DNA of 41,140 nt from Peribacillus deserti (GTDB taxonomy: Bacteria; Bacillota; Bacilli; Bacillales; DSM-1321), in contig NZ_JAFBFI010000024.1 of assembly GCF_016909175.1 (NCBI RefSeq), positions 1-41,140 of the forward strand. Reading direction: 5' to 3'. The translations under genes and the position numbers were made by a program. Below the pieces are notes generated by a model. That model was not told where the DNA came from, made no database searches, and saw nothing but the letters and a program-made list of their open reading frames with translations. Positions 15,894 through 24,960 of the stretch are shown here, piece after piece (position 1 is the stretch's first letter; each line of letters opens with the position of its first letter).

Positions 15894-17681
15894 ATGACAG
15901 TTAATCAAACTCAAGACGTAATTAAAGGCGGAAGCTTCCTGATTGAAGATGTTTCTTATGACAGAGTATTTACACCAGAGGATTTTACAGATGAACAGGT
16001 TATGATTGCAAAAACTACGGATGAATTCGTAGCTAATGAGGTAATGCCTGTCGTTGAAAATCTTGAAAACCATGAATTCGAACACTCCGTCAGACTTCTA
16101 AAGGAAGCTGGAGAATTAGGCCTTCTAGGTGCAGATGTGCCGGAGGAATACGGCGGTCTTGGCCTTGATAAGGTAAGCTCCGCTTTAATTGCCGAAAAAA
16201 TGTCCAGAGCCGGCGGATTTTCTATCTCCCATGGAGCTCACGTTGGGATAGGATCTCTTCCTATTGTTCTCTTCGGAAATGAGAATCAAAAACAGAAATA
16301 TCTTCCTGCACTAGCGACGGGCGAAAAGCTTGCAGCATACGCGCTTACAGAGCCAGGTTCTGGGTCAGACGCTTTAGGTGCAAAGACTACGGCTAAGCTA
16401 AATGCAGAAGGCACTCATTATGTGTTAAACGGTGAAAAGCAATGGATTACAAATGCTGGCTTTGCCGATGTTTTCGTTGTATATGCGAAGATTGACGGCG
16501 AACACTTTTCAGCTTTCATAGTTGAACGCGAATACCCTGGTGTCTCAACCGGAGCAGAAGAAAAGAAAATGGGAATCAAAAGCTCTTCAACACGCACATT
16601 AATCCTCCAAGATGCTATGGTTCCTAAAGAAAACCTTTTGGGCGAAGCTGGAAAGGGCCATATCATTGCCTTTAATATCTTGAATATTGGACGTTATAAG
16701 CTGGGAGTTGGAGCTGTAGGAGGCTCTAAACGCGCCTTTGAATTAACTGTTCAGTACGCAAACCAGCGCCAGCAGTTTAAAACACCTATTTCTTCGTTCA
16801 ATCTGACAAGAGAAAAGCTTGCGACTATGGCATCCAAGATATATGCAGCTGAAAGCTCTGTTTGGCGGACAGTGGGACTTTTTGAAGACCGCATGAGCAG
16901 ACTGACTGATGAGGAAATTAATAACGGGAAGGCAGTTGCAGATTCTATAGCGGAATATGCGATCGAATGCTCCTTAAATAAAGTATTTGCTACCGAGGTA
17001 TTGGATTATGTAGCAGATGAAGGCGTGCAAATTCATGGAGGCTATGGTTTTATGGCCGAATACGAAATTGAGCGCGCCTACCGTGATTCAAGAATTAACC
17101 GTATTTTTGAAGGGACGAATGAAATTAACCGGCTTCTCGTGCCAGGCACATACATCCGTAAAGCGATGAAGGGCGAGCTTCCTCTATTCCAAAAGGCTCA
17201 GGCACTGCAGGAAGAATTAATGATGCTTATGCCGGAAGAGCCTGGTGAAGAGCCTCTGGCACAAGAAAAACACTTAGTAAAAAATGCTAAGAAAATAGGC
17301 TTGCTGGCTGCAGGATTAGCGGCCCAGAAATTTGGCAAAGCTTTAGAAAAAGAGCAGGAAATATTAGTGAATATCGCTGACATCGTATCACTTGCTTATT
17401 CAATGGAATCAGCTGTGCTTCGTACAGAGAAGGCTATCGAGAAATCTGGTGCTGAGAAAAACAGCCAGAAGCTGCTTTACACTCAGATTTTCTGCCAGGA
17501 AGCATTCAATCTGATTGAACTGCATGCAAAAGAAACACTTGTGGCAGCTGAGCAGGGAGATACATTACGAATGCTCATATCAGCATTGCGTAAGTTTACA
17601 AGACATACTCCAATTAATGTGATTGCTAAGAAGCGTGAAGCAGCCGAAAAGCTGGTAGATGCTGAGCGTTATGTAGTATAA
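15894..17681 (+). CDS. fadE: Acyl-CoA dehydrogenase
   Basis: 595-aa FAD enzyme for the first step of beta-oxidation. It has the acyl-CoA dehydrogenase N, middle and C domains: [54 protein letters not shown] and [13 protein letters not shown]-terminal extension beyond the usual 380 residues is typical of the B. subtilis FadE type (594 aa). The ATG at 15894 has AGAGGGGA 7 nt upstream; the ATG at 15876 has no site and includes that motif. Last gene of the fad operon. Confidence 0.93.
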   Translation: MTVNQTQDVIKGGSFLIEDVSYDRVFTPEDFTDEQVMIAKTTDEFVANEVMPVVENLENHEFEHSVRLLKEAGELGLLGADVPEEYGGLGLDKVSSALIAEKMSRAGGFSISHGAHVGIGSLPIVLFGNENQKQKYLPALATGEKLAAYALTEPGSGSDALGAKTTAKLNAEGTHYVLNGEKQWITNAGFADVFVVYAKIDGEHFSAFIVEREYPGVSTGAEEKKMGIKSSSTRTLILQDAMVPKENLLGEAGKGHIIAFNILNIGRYKLGVGAVGGSKRAFELTVQYANQRQQFKTPISSFNLTREKLATMASKIYAAESSVWRTVGLFEDRMSRLTDEEINNGKAVADSIAEYAIECSLNKVFATEVLDYVADEGVQIHGGYGFMAEYEIERAYRDSRINRIFEGTNEINRLLVPGTYIRKAMKGELPLFQKAQALQEELMMLMPEEPGEEPLAQEKHLVKNAKKIGLLAAGLAAQKFGKALEKEQEILVNIADIVSLAYSMESAVLRTEKAIEKSGAEKNSQKLLYTQIFCQEAFNLIELHAKETLVAAEQGDTLRMLISALRKFTRHTPINVIAKKREAAEKLVDAERYVV

Positions 17682-17697
17682 ATAATTAGAAAGACTT

Positions 17698-17731
17698 GAA
17701 CCTTGCTGATTTTAGCAGGGTTCTCTATTTT
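17698..17731 (+). terminator. Terminator of fadNAE
   Basis: GAACCTTGCT (17698-17707) pairs with AGCAGGGTTC (17714-17723) with one G-T pair, then TCTATTTT. Confidence 0.8.
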
Positions 17732-17833
17732 CTGCGGGGAGCTGCCTTCAGAGAACTTACAACGGTGTCTTTTAGTTTTTAACTGGTTTCAGCCCTTCAG
17801 AACATGTCTAGAATAGAAACAGGGGGTGAGTAT

Positions 17834-18205
17834 ATGGCTGAAGACTCAAATAATCTTAGGTTTTATTGGTATCCTAAGTGTGGAACATGCCGTAAAGCGA
17901 AAAAGTGGCTGGATGAGCATTCTTTAAGCTATGAGGAAAAACATATTGTCGAGAATCCTCCGTCTAGAAGTGAGATTGAAGTGCTTCACCAAAAGAGCGG
18001 ACTCGAGCTTAAAAAGTTTTTTAATACAAGTGGTCTTAAGTACAAAGAGCTGGGTCTAAAGGATAAAGTCAAAAATGCTTCACAAACTGAGCTATACGAC
18101 CTTTTAGCTTCTGATGGAATGCTTTTAAAGAGACCGATATTAACAGACGGTAATAAAGTGACTGTCGGCTTTAAAGAGGATGAATATCAAAAAATGTGGT
18201 TATAA
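17834..18205 (+). CDS. yusI: ArsC/Spx-family protein YusI
   Basis: 123-aa arsenate-reductase-fold protein. The N-terminal FYWYPKCGTCRKAKKWL carries C16-x-x-C19, as in Spx and ArsC-like proteins. FNTSGLKYKELGL and the LLKRPIL strand-turn (conserved Arg-Pro) complete the fold. Close in layout to B. subtilis YusI, which also sits between fadE and gcvH. The ATG at 17834 follows AGGGGGTGAG; an ATG 30 nt earlier lacks a site. The substrate is unknown and arsenate reduction should not be assumed. Confidence 0.82.
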   Translation: MAEDSNNLRFYWYPKCGTCRKAKKWLDEHSLSYEEKHIVENPPSRSEIEVLHQKSGLELKKFFNTSGLKYKELGLKDKVKNASQTELYDLLASDGMLLKRPILTDGNKVTVGFKEDEYQKMWL

Positions 18206-18212
18206 TCTTATC

Positions 18213-18241
18213 TTGTAAATAGGCATGTCCATTTTTATTAT
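18213..18241 (+). promoter_or_regulatory. Candidate gcvH promoter
   Basis: TTGTAA (18213-18218), 17-bp spacer, TATTAT (18236-18241). A small hairpin, ATGAGA/TCTCAT (18275-18293), lies in the leader. Confidence 0.5.
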
Positions 18242-18314
18242 GTTATATTGAAATTATAGAAATTAATACGGTAAATGAGACGCATGTTCTCATACATATG
18301 GAGGGAAATGGACC

Positions 18315-18698
18315 ATGAATACACCAAAAGACTTACGTTATTCAGAAGAACATGAATGGGTAAAAATTGAAGGCGGCAACGTGCGTATAGGAATCACAGA
18401 TTTTGCTCAATCTGAGCTTGGCGACATTGTATTTGTTGAGCTCCCAGAAGTTGGAGCTGAAATTAAAGCTGACGAGCCATTCGGAAGTGTTGAATCAGTA
18501 AAAACAGTTTCTGAACTTTATGCTCCTATCAGTGGGAAAATAGTTGAGATTAACGAGGAACTAAGTGACAGCCCTGAATTTGTAAACGAATCTCCATATG
18601 AAAAAGCATGGATGGTTGTAATTGAACCTTCTAACGTAAGTGATGTTGATGGATTAATGACTTCAGAGCAATATGAAGCTATGGTAAGTGAAGACTAA
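18315..18698 (+). CDS. gcvH: Glycine cleavage system H protein
   Basis: 127-aa lipoyl carrier protein. It shuttles aminomethyl groups in glycine cleavage, and in Bacillus it is also the platform from which lipoyl groups are passed to other dehydrogenases. The biotinyl/lipoyl-like beta barrel is clear. The lipoylated Lys63 lies in [20 protein letters not shown] near the N-terminus is diagnostic. GGAGGG precedes the ATG. It has its own promoter and terminator and is not with gcvT or gcvP, as in B. subtilis. Confidence 0.95.
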   Translation: MNTPKDLRYSEEHEWVKIEGGNVRIGITDFAQSELGDIVFVELPEVGAEIKADEPFGSVESVKTVSELYAPISGKIVEINEELSDSPEFVNESPYEKAWMVVIEPSNVSDVDGLMTSEQYEAMVSED

Positions 18699-18705
18699 AA
18701 GAACT

Positions 18706-18732
18706 GAAGGCTCAGCTGAGCCTTCTTTTTTT
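18706..18732 (+). terminator. Terminator of gcvH
   Basis: The palindrome GAAGGCTCAGCTGAGCCTTC (18706-18725) is followed by seven T. Confidence 0.92.
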
Positions 18733-18969
18733 AGGTCAAAAAAAGAAGATAATTGAAATTTATCCAGACTTAATTATCCTGTTTATGAGAAGAAGTGAGT
18801 TTTTATATTTTAAATAAGGGAAAAGTAAAACAAATTATATTCATATGATTCATCAATTATTGATCATGCCTTTGAAGTAAAGGATTGAATTAGTTGATTT
18901 TTGTTTTTAGACCCGGCAATGAAGGTTGAAGGATCTATTAATTAGAGAAACCGCTTTAGGGTGATGAAT

Positions 18970-19332
18970 ATGGAAATTGAACATGTTGAAAAGGTCATTA
19001 TCGTAGAAGGCACATCAGATAAGAGAAAAGTCATCAGTGTCTTAAACGAGCCTATTGAAATTATATGCACAAATGGTACAATTTCAGTCAGCCGGCTGGA
19101 GGAGATTATGGACGAGCATTTTAACAAAGAGGTTTACATCCTGGTTGATGCAGATGAAGCCGGGGAAAAACTCCGTAAGCAATTTAAAAGAGAATTCCCG
19201 GAAGCTTTGCATCTTTACATTGATAAATCTTATCGAGAAGTGGAAAATGCCCCTGCTTACCATATCGCAACTGTATTATTAAGTGCCAATATTGATGTTA
19301 ATGCGGAATTTTTAGAGCAAAGGATGTATTAA
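18970..19332 (+). CDS. yusF: Toprim-domain protein YusF
   Basis: 120-aa protein made almost wholly of a Toprim domain. VIIVEGTSDKR carries the conserved Glu, and YILVDADEAGEKLRKQF carries the DxD pair. These acidic residues bind Mg2+ in topoisomerases, primases and RNase M5-type nucleases, so a nucleic-acid phosphotransfer role is likely but unproven. ATG 18970 is preferred over ATG 18964 and GTG 18961 because of spacing from AGGGTGA. Followed after 6 bp by yusE, so probably a two-gene operon. A yusG equivalent, present in B. subtilis between gcvH and yusF, is missing. Confidence 0.8.
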   Translation: MEIEHVEKVIIVEGTSDKRKVISVLNEPIEIICTNGTISVSRLEEIMDEHFNKEVYILVDADEAGEKLRKQFKREFPEALHLYIDKSYREVENAPAYHIATVLLSANIDVNAEFLEQRMY

Positions 19333-19338
19333 TCATTC

Positions 19339-19647
19339 ATGGAAGTGTGGAGAGAGGAACAATTGGCAGCAGCAATCGACAGCGGCCAGCCATTTTGCTT
19401 TTATTTATTTACTCCGTTATGCGGCACGTGTCATGTTGCCTCAAAAATACTGGATGTAACTGAAAAGCTGATGCCACAATTTATGATGGGTAAGGCCGAT
19501 CTTAATTATATGCCTGAGATCGCTGAGACATATCAAATAGAAAGTGTGCCCTGTCTTTTATTATTTACTAACGGGGAATTACAAAAGAAAATTTATGCTT
19601 TTAAATCAGTACCTTATATCTATGAGATACTGAAGAAACTTGCCTGA
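19339..19647 (+). CDS. yusE: Thioredoxin-like protein YusE
   Basis: 102-aa cytoplasmic thioredoxin fold. The active site is LCGTC (C28, C31), and SVPCLLLF is the cis-Pro loop. It replaces WCGPC of classical thioredoxin with LCGTC, like B. subtilis YusE. No strong ribosome binding site directly precedes the ATG, so translation may be coupled to yusF 6 bp upstream. The partner is unknown. Confidence 0.8.
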   Translation: MEVWREEQLAAAIDSGQPFCFYLFTPLCGTCHVASKILDVTEKLMPQFMMGKADLNYMPEIAETYQIESVPCLLLFTNGELQKKIYAFKSVPYIYEILKKLA

Positions 19648-19672
19648 CACCCGTATATACGGGTGTTTTTTT
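19647..19672 (+). terminator. Terminator of yusF-yusE
   Basis: ACACCCGTA (19647-19655) pairs with TACGGGTGT (19658-19666), followed by a run of T. It overlaps the yusE stop. Confidence 0.9.
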
Positions 19673-19797
19673 GTCGACACATATTGCGGTTTTCGTTCAA
19701 CCCGGCAGCCTATGCGTCTGATATTTTGTCGACATTTTGTTGAAGGAGACTGCTGCTAGAGCATGGAATAATTTAGGTAAGTGAAGGGGGAATGTAA

Positions 19798-20131
19798 ATG
19801 GACCTTGTATTCAATGAATTTTTAAATAATTTAAAGAAAAAACCCTATTTGCTTCCCATTCTCTCGAATAACAGCCGTACGATTTGCTTTCAGACTGGCA
19901 GAGAGGAAAAACTTCTTCATATATCTAAAACAAACAATATATAGTATCTGCAGAGGAAAATGTCCACTTTTATATTAGAGGCAGGGAAGACAGCCTCAAA
20001 ACTTTGTTAAGGTGAAAGAAAAACTTCAAAAATTGGTTAAAGAACGACAACTGGAAGTAGAGGGATCATATCGGGATTTATTATATCTGGAAGCCGTATT
20101 TTTACTAAATCAGCCTTACAAAGAAAAATAA
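19798..20131 (+). pseudogene. Frameshifted yusD-like gene (two frameshifts)
   Basis: An ATG at 19798 behind AAGGGGG opens MDLVFNEFLNNLKKKPYLLP and runs through NNSRTICFQTG to a TAG at 19942. The reading continues in a second frame from 19944 (VSAEENVHFYIRGREDSLKTLLR) to a TGA. It then continues in a third frame as VKEKLQKLVKERQLEVEG and RDLLYLEAVFLLN to a TAA at 20131. Each switch fits loss of one base. Restored, it would encode about 111 residues, near the length of B. subtilis YusD (about 107), which also lies between yusE and the met genes. The identity is from gene order and remembered similarity. Sequencing error is the alternative to real decay. Confidence 0.7.
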
Positions 20132-20169
20132 AGTTGTGAAAAAAATAATGGGTGAAGGAGAATTGTACA

Positions 20170-21486
20170 ATGGCTGAACAACAAAAGCTGAAATTTGAAA
20201 CTTTAACAATCCATGGCGGTCTGCCTAAAGAAACCCAGACAGGTGCCAGGGCTGTTCCTATTTACCAAAGTAATGCTTACTTGTTTAAAGATACAGACCA
20301 CGCCGCCAGCCTCTTTGGATTAAAAGAAGAAGGGTATATATACAGCCGCATACATAATCCAACGGTATCCGTATTTGAAGAAAGGGTAGCTCTTCTAGAA
20401 GGGGGAATAGGGGCACTTGCTGTTTCGAGCGGGATGGCAGCTATTACGCTTTCCATTTTAAATCTGGCAGGCGCTGGAGATGAAATTGTTTCTGCGTCCT
20501 CTCTTTATGGAGGTACTTATAATCTATTTGCCAACACTCTCCCGAAGTACGGTATAAAGGTTCACTTTGTCGACCCAAAGGATCCTAAGAACTTAGAGGA
20601 GGCCATTACACCTAAAACCAAAGCAATCTTTGCAGAAACGATAGGGAATCCAAGTCTCGCTGTCCTTGATATTGAAAGAGCAGCTCAGATAGCACATGCT
20701 TCAGGAATCCCTTTAATCGTAGACAATACGTTTGCAACTCCTTACTTATGCAGGCCTCTAGAATTTGGTGCTGACATCGTAGTTCATTCCGCTACAAAAT
20801 GGCTTCTTGGCAATGGAACGACTCTAGGGGGAATTATTGTAGATGGCGGAAAATTCAACTGGAAATCAGGCAAATTCCCTGGATTTACAGAACCTGATCC
20901 AAGTTATCATCATTTAATTTACAGTGAGGCTCTCGGCCCGGCAGCTTATATAGCAAAAGCACGTGTCCAGCTGCTAAGAGATATGGGGCCGGCTATGAGC
21001 CCTTATAATGCTTTCCAATTTACCTTAGGCTTAGAAACCCTTCATGTGCGTATGAAGGAGCATTTAGCTAATACATCAAAAGTCGCTGCTTATCTTAAAA
21101 ATCACCCGGCTGTAGAGTGGATGCTGTATCCAGGAGATCAACGTCATCCGGATAAGGCGCTTGCCGATAAATATCTGCCAAAGGGAGCAGGCGCTGTAAT
21201 CGTGTTTGGCATTAAGGGCGGCAGAAAAGCTGGGGCTGAATTAATTAATTCTGTTAAATTATGGTCTCATGTGGCTAATGTGGGAGATGCGAAAAGCTTG
21301 ATCATTCATCCAGCAAGTACAACTCATCAGCAGCTTGATTATGAGGGGCTAAAAGCCTCAGGGGTAACAGAGGATTTAGTAAGGCTGTCTGTGGGAATTG
21401 AAAATGCCGAAGATTTGATTCAGGACCTGGAAGCAGCTATTAAGGCTGCAACGTGTATATCTTCCAGGGGAACGGTTAATATCTAA
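20170..21486 (+). CDS. metY: O-acetylhomoserine sulfhydrylase (homocysteine synthase)
   Basis: 438-aa PLP enzyme of the Cys/Met metabolism family, making homocysteine from O-acetylhomoserine and sulfide. [21 protein letters not shown] and the PLP lysine K210 in [18 protein letters not shown] are present. The large insertion typical of the MetY subgroup ([23 protein letters not shown]) separates it from MetB/MetC types. AAGGAG lies 9 nt upstream of the ATG at 20170. It has its own terminator and no SAM riboswitch in front, unlike the met transporter operon downstream. Confidence 0.92.
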   Translation: MAEQQKLKFETLTIHGGLPKETQTGARAVPIYQSNAYLFKDTDHAASLFGLKEEGYIYSRIHNPTVSVFEERVALLEGGIGALAVSSGMAAITLSILNLAGAGDEIVSASSLYGGTYNLFANTLPKYGIKVHFVDPKDPKNLEEAITPKTKAIFAETIGNPSLAVLDIERAAQIAHASGIPLIVDNTFATPYLCRPLEFGADIVVHSATKWLLGNGTTLGGIIVDGGKFNWKSGKFPGFTEPDPSYHHLIYSEALGPAAYIAKARVQLLRDMGPAMSPYNAFQFTLGLETLHVRMKEHLANTSKVAAYLKNHPAVEWMLYPGDQRHPDKALADKYLPKGAGAVIVFGIKGGRKAGAELINSVKLWSHVANVGDAKSLIIHPASTTHQQLDYEGLKASGVTEDLVRLSVGIENAEDLIQDLEAAIKAATCISSRGTVNI

Positions 21487-21504
21487 TCTATCATTAATAG
21501 GAAG

Positions 21505-21548
21505 GCCAGCTGAGTTAATTATAACTTCAGCTGGCTTTTATTTTTTAA
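21505..21548 (+). terminator. Terminator of metY
   Basis: GCCAGCTGAGTT (21505-21516) pairs with AACTTCAGCTGGC (to 21535, one bulged base), followed by TTTTATTTTTT. Confidence 0.85.
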
Positions 21549-21567
21549 AAAGGGTTCACGCATTATA

Positions 21568-21596
21568 TTGACAATCGTTTAAGAGGATGTTAGAAT
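21568..21596 (+). promoter_or_regulatory. Promoter of metNPQ
   Basis: TTGACA (21568-21573), 17-bp spacer, TAGAAT (21591-21596). Transcription would begin about 50 nt before the SAM aptamer. Confidence 0.7.
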
Positions 21597-21655
21597 CTCA
21601 ATTATGTGATTCAAATTTACTATTATACGATAGTATAAACTTAATATGTTATATG

Positions 21656-21831
21656 CTCTTATTGAGAGAGGTGGAGGGATGTGCCCGATGAAACCCGGCA
21701 ACCGGCAAGGTATTATAGCCTTGAAAAGGTGCCAATTCACACAAAGCGGTTACGCTTTGGGAAATGAGAGAAAGGTCTAGCAAATAAATTATGCCTTTCT
21801 GTTATTTCAACAGAAAGGCTTTTGTTTTTTT
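21656..21831 (+). ncRNA. SAM-I (S-box) riboswitch with terminator
   Basis: The aptamer spans 21656-21770. P1 is CTCTTATT with AAATGAGAG. The core has GAGAGGTGGAGGGA, GCCCGATGAAACCCGGCAAC and AAGGTGCCAATTC, all S-box signatures. The expression platform is a terminator: GCCTTTCTGTT (21793-21803), loop, AACAGAAAGGC (21809-21819), T run. AGAAAGG (21769-21775), next to the P1 3' strand, can pair with CCTTTCT of the terminator as antiterminator. SAM binding should therefore stop transcription of metNPQ. Confidence 0.96.
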
Positions 21832-21874
21832 ATAGGTAAATAATAATCCTAAGTTTAAAAAAGAGGTGAAACGA

Positions 21875-22909
21875 TTGATCACTCTATCCAATGTCAGCAA
21901 GATATATAAATCTAAGTTAAAAAACAGCGCGCAGATAAAAGCTGTTGACAATATAGAATTACAGGTTGCTCAGGGAGAAATATTCGGAATTATCGGGTAT
22001 AGCGGAGCAGGGAAAAGTACATTAATCCGGATGCTGAATGGCTTAGAAACTCCTTCAACTGGAACAATCTCAGTAGCAGACCGTGAGATTTCCAAGATTA
22101 AAGGTGCGGATTTGAGGAAGGCACGCCAGGAAATCAGTATGATCTTCCAGCATTTCAATCTTTTATGGTCAAGAACGGTGAGGGAGAATATTTCTTTCCC
22201 GCTGGAAATTGCAGGAGTTTCAAAGATCCAGCGGCAAAAGCGAGTGGGTGAACTCATTAAGGTGGTTGGACTCGAAGGACGGGAGGATGCTTATCCTTCA
22301 CAGCTGAGCGGCGGACAAAAACAGAGAGTCGGAATTGCAAGGGCTCTTGCTAATAATCCTAAAGTTCTGCTATGTGACGAAGCTACTTCAGCGCTTGATC
22401 CGCAGACAACTGATTCCATATTGGACCTTTTAGAGGATATTAATAAAAGACTGGGGTTAACGATTGTCCTGATTACCCACGAAATGCATGTGATCCGTAA
22501 AATCTGCCACAGAGTAGCTGTAATGGAAGGCGGGAAAGTGGTAGAGATGGGGAAGGTTCTGGATGTGTTCAAACGCCCTCAAGCGCAGATCACAAAGCGT
22601 TTTGTTCAGCAGGTAACAGAACCGGAGGAAACAAAAGAAACGGTAGAGCATCTGCTTGAAAATTATCCAAATGGAAAAGTTATTCAGTTGAGCTTCGTGG
22701 GAGTTTCAGCAGAACAGCCTTTGATCACCCAGCTTATCCGTAATTTTGAACTGGATGTCAACATTCTTCAGGGGAAAATATCGCAGACGCAAGACGGTTC
22801 TTACGGCACGCTGTTTATTCATTTAGATGGGCCGGAAGCTGAGATGAACAAAGCCCTGGACTATATCAGAGCAGGTCAGGTAGGAGTAGAGGTGATAGAG
22901 AATGCTTAA
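21875..22909 (+). CDS. metN: Methionine ABC transporter ATPase
   Basis: 344-aa ATPase subunit of the methionine importer. Walker A is GYSGAGKST, the Q-loop is IFQHFNLL, the signature LSGGQKQRVGIARAL and Walker B VLLCDEATSALD. The C-terminal NIL/ACT-like regulatory domain (about 265-344, SFVGVSAEQPLITQL) binds methionine in homologues and trans-inhibits transport. The TTG at 21875 (MITLSNVSKIYKSK) follows AAGAGGTG with good spacing; a GTG at 21866 would overlap that site. Confidence 0.95.
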   Translation: MITLSNVSKIYKSKLKNSAQIKAVDNIELQVAQGEIFGIIGYSGAGKSTLIRMLNGLETPSTGTISVADREISKIKGADLRKARQEISMIFQHFNLLWSRTVRENISFPLEIAGVSKIQRQKRVGELIKVVGLEGREDAYPSQLSGGQKQRVGIARALANNPKVLLCDEATSALDPQTTDSILDLLEDINKRLGLTIVLITHEMHVIRKICHRVAVMEGGKVVEMGKVLDVFKRPQAQITKRFVQQVTEPEETKETVEHLLENYPNGKVIQLSFVGVSAEQPLITQLIRNFELDVNILQGKISQTQDGSYGTLFIHLDGPEAEMNKALDYIRAGQVGVEVIENA

Positions 22910-23570
22910 GAACTTATTACCTAATGTAATGTGGGATACCATTTATGATGCAACATTGGAAACCTTGTACATGACAGCTATTTCTGTAGTGGCTACCTTC
23001 TTTATAGGTATCCTGCTCGGTTTGCTTTTGTTCTTAACTGGGAAGGGAAATCTTTGGGAGAACAAAGTGATTAATACCGTTATCAGCGCGTTTGTTAACA
23101 TTTTCCGATCTATACCGTTTATCATATTGATTGTATTGCTGATCCCATTCACAATGGCAATCGTTCATACTATGATTGGTGCCAATGCTGCACTGCCGGC
23201 ACTAATAATCGGCGCAGCGCCGTTCTATGCCAGAATGGTCGAAATTGCACTTCGTGAAATCGATAAAGGTGTCATAGAAGCTGCGAAGTCAATGGGAGCA
23301 AAAGTGAGCACCATCATTTTTAAAGTACTCATTCCTGAAAGTCTTCCAGCGTTAGTTTCCGGAATTACTGTCACAGCAATTGCCCTAGTTGGCTATACAG
23401 CGATGGCAGGTGTTGTAGGTGCGGGCGGATTAGGAAACCTTGCTTACTTAGAAGGGTTCCAGCGAAGCCAGAATGATGTAACGTTCATTGCTACCATTAT
23501 TGTATTAATCATTGTTTTTATCATCCAATTTATTGGTGATTTTATAACATCAAAATTAGACAAAAGATAA
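22902..23570 (+). CDS. metP: Methionine ABC transporter permease
   Basis: 222-aa inner-membrane permease with about five helices. The ATPase-contacting EAA loop is EAAKSMGAKVSTIIFKVLIPES. The start overlaps metN by 8 bp, behind GAGGTGATAGAG. Equivalent to B. subtilis MetP and E. coli MetI. Confidence 0.94.
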   Translation: MLKNLLPNVMWDTIYDATLETLYMTAISVVATFFIGILLGLLLFLTGKGNLWENKVINTVISAFVNIFRSIPFIILIVLLIPFTMAIVHTMIGANAALPALIIGAAPFYARMVEIALREIDKGVIEAAKSMGAKVSTIIFKVLIPESLPALVSGITVTAIALVGYTAMAGVVGAGGLGNLAYLEGFQRSQNDVTFIATIIVLIIVFIIQFIGDFITSKLDKR

Positions 23571-23583
23571 GGAGAATGGATTC

Positions 23584-24414
23584 ATGAAAAAATATCTAAG
23601 CTTAGTGCTTGTACTTGTTATTTCCGCAGTATTAGCTGCATGCGGTGGCGGAAATAAATCAGGTGAAGGTGAAGGCGGTTCAAAAGAATTAACAGTAGGT
23701 GCATCAAACGTTCCTCATGCTAAGATTTTAGAAAAGGCTCAACCACTTTTAGAAGATAAAGGCATTAATCTTAAGATTGTTAAATATCAGGATTACATTA
23801 TGCCGAACAAAGCTCTTAATGAAGGTGAACTGGATGCAAACTACTTCCAGCATATCCCTTATTTAACTGCACAAATTAAAGAAAATGGCTACAAGTTTGA
23901 AAATGCCGGCGGAATCCACATTGAGCCAATCGGCGTGTATTCTAAAAAATACAAAAGCCTGAATGAACTTCCAAAAGGCGGAGAAATCATCATGAGCAGC
24001 TCTGTGGCTGACCATGGCCGTATTCTTTCTATGCTTGAAGCGGAAGGTTTAATTAAACTGAAAGCAGGCATCGACAAAACCACTGCACAAGTTAAAGACA
24101 TAACTGAAAATAAAAAATCACTTAAATTTAAAGCAGATATCGAAGCATCATTATTGCCAAAGGTATATGAAAATAACGAAGGCGACGCAGTTCTAATCAA
24201 CTCAAACTATGCCATTGATGCAGGTCTAAATCCTGTCAAAGATTCAATCGCACTTGAAAATTCAGATTCTCCATATGTAAATGTGATCGCAGTTAAAAAA
24301 GGCGATAAAGACAAAAAAGAAATTAAGACTCTTATTGAAGTTCTTCACTCTAAAGAAATTCAAGACTTCATCACTAAAGAATACAAAGGTGCAGTTGTAC
24401 CTGTATCTAAATAA
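23584..24414 (+). CDS. metQ: Methionine-binding lipoprotein
   Basis: 276-aa NlpA/MetQ family receptor for methionine outside the membrane. The signal peptide ends in the lipobox LAAC, followed by a Gly-rich linker. The body has LTVGASNVPHAKILE, ALNEGELDANYFQHIPYL and NSNYAIDAGL, typical of the family. AAGGAGAATGGATTC precedes the ATG. Last gene of metNPQ. Confidence 0.95.
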   Translation: MKKYLSLVLVLVISAVLAACGGGNKSGEGEGGSKELTVGASNVPHAKILEKAQPLLEDKGINLKIVKYQDYIMPNKALNEGELDANYFQHIPYLTAQIKENGYKFENAGGIHIEPIGVYSKKYKSLNELPKGGEIIMSSSVADHGRILSMLEAEGLIKLKAGIDKTTAQVKDITENKKSLKFKADIEASLLPKVYENNEGDAVLINSNYAIDAGLNPVKDSIALENSDSPYVNVIAVKKGDKDKKEIKTLIEVLHSKEIQDFITKEYKGAVVPVSK

Positions 24415-24420
24415 CACACC

Positions 24421-24453
24421 AAAAGGAGCGGGATATTGCCTGCTCCTTTTTAA
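24421..24453 (+). terminator. Terminator of metNPQ
   Basis: AAAAGGAGCGGG (24421-24432) pairs with CCTGCTCCTTTT (24439-24450) with one G-T pair. The loop is ATATTG. Confidence 0.88.
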
Positions 24454-24486
24454 TTTGCACTTTACTAGGAAGCAATAGATTTACGT

Positions 24487-24550
24487 GATTTTGTGGAAGA
24501 GAGCTGAATTTGCGCGGAGCGGCGTGATTTCACTGCGCCCGAACCAGGCT
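24487..24550. repeat. Degenerate phrase repeat, about 20-bp period
   Basis: GATTT at 24487, GAATTT at 24506 and GATTT at 24526 each open a segment of about 20 bp, two of them with a GCGC-rich second half. Only three imperfect units are visible. It may be related in kind to the array at 24691. Confidence 0.4.
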
Positions 24551-24690
24551 GATATATAGTGGTCTTTTATCCAGTCTAACCCTGATTTATACCTAGTTAT
24601 TGCTGATTAGAAGGCTGGGTAGGTGTTTTTTATTCATTTTATATATGTTTTGTAGACATTTTCCTGAGGTCAATGAGTATCCTTTCTTAA

Positions 24691-24801
24691 CTTAAAGTGG
24701 CCTTTTAGAAATTTAAGTGAGAAAACAAAACTTTAAGAGGAGTTTTAGATATTTAAGAGCGACATCTCAATTTTAAGAGGCAAAATAAAAAATTTAAGTG
24801 G
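24691..24801 (+). repeat. Iteron-like array: six TTTAAGWG units phased at 20-21 bp
   Basis: Ten-base cores begin at 24691 (CTTAAAGTGG), 24711 (ATTTAAGTGA), 24731 (CTTTAAGAGG), 24751 (ATTTAAGAGC), 24771 (TTTTAAGAGG) and 24792 (ATTTAAGTGG). The 10-11 bp between cores is A/T-rich and not conserved. The strict spacing of about two helical turns places every core on the same DNA face. It lies in the metQ-yurZ gap, ending 160 bp before the next gene. Confidence 0.75.
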
Positions 24802-24960
24802 ATTTCTTGGTAGTATTCATTGAATCATAAAGGCTTAGCGATAAGCTATAATGCTGAGCGGCATAGTCAGCAGAGTCTAAAATTTTTATATAATCAAAGG
24901 ATAGAGCTGATACATTTGTTCATAATAAGAGGGACTAATTTTACGGGAGTGACTCTAATA

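Noticed and set aside
24691-24801. CRISPR array
   Set aside because: Repeat cores of 10 bp with 10-11 bp between them are too short, and there are no cas genes in the window.
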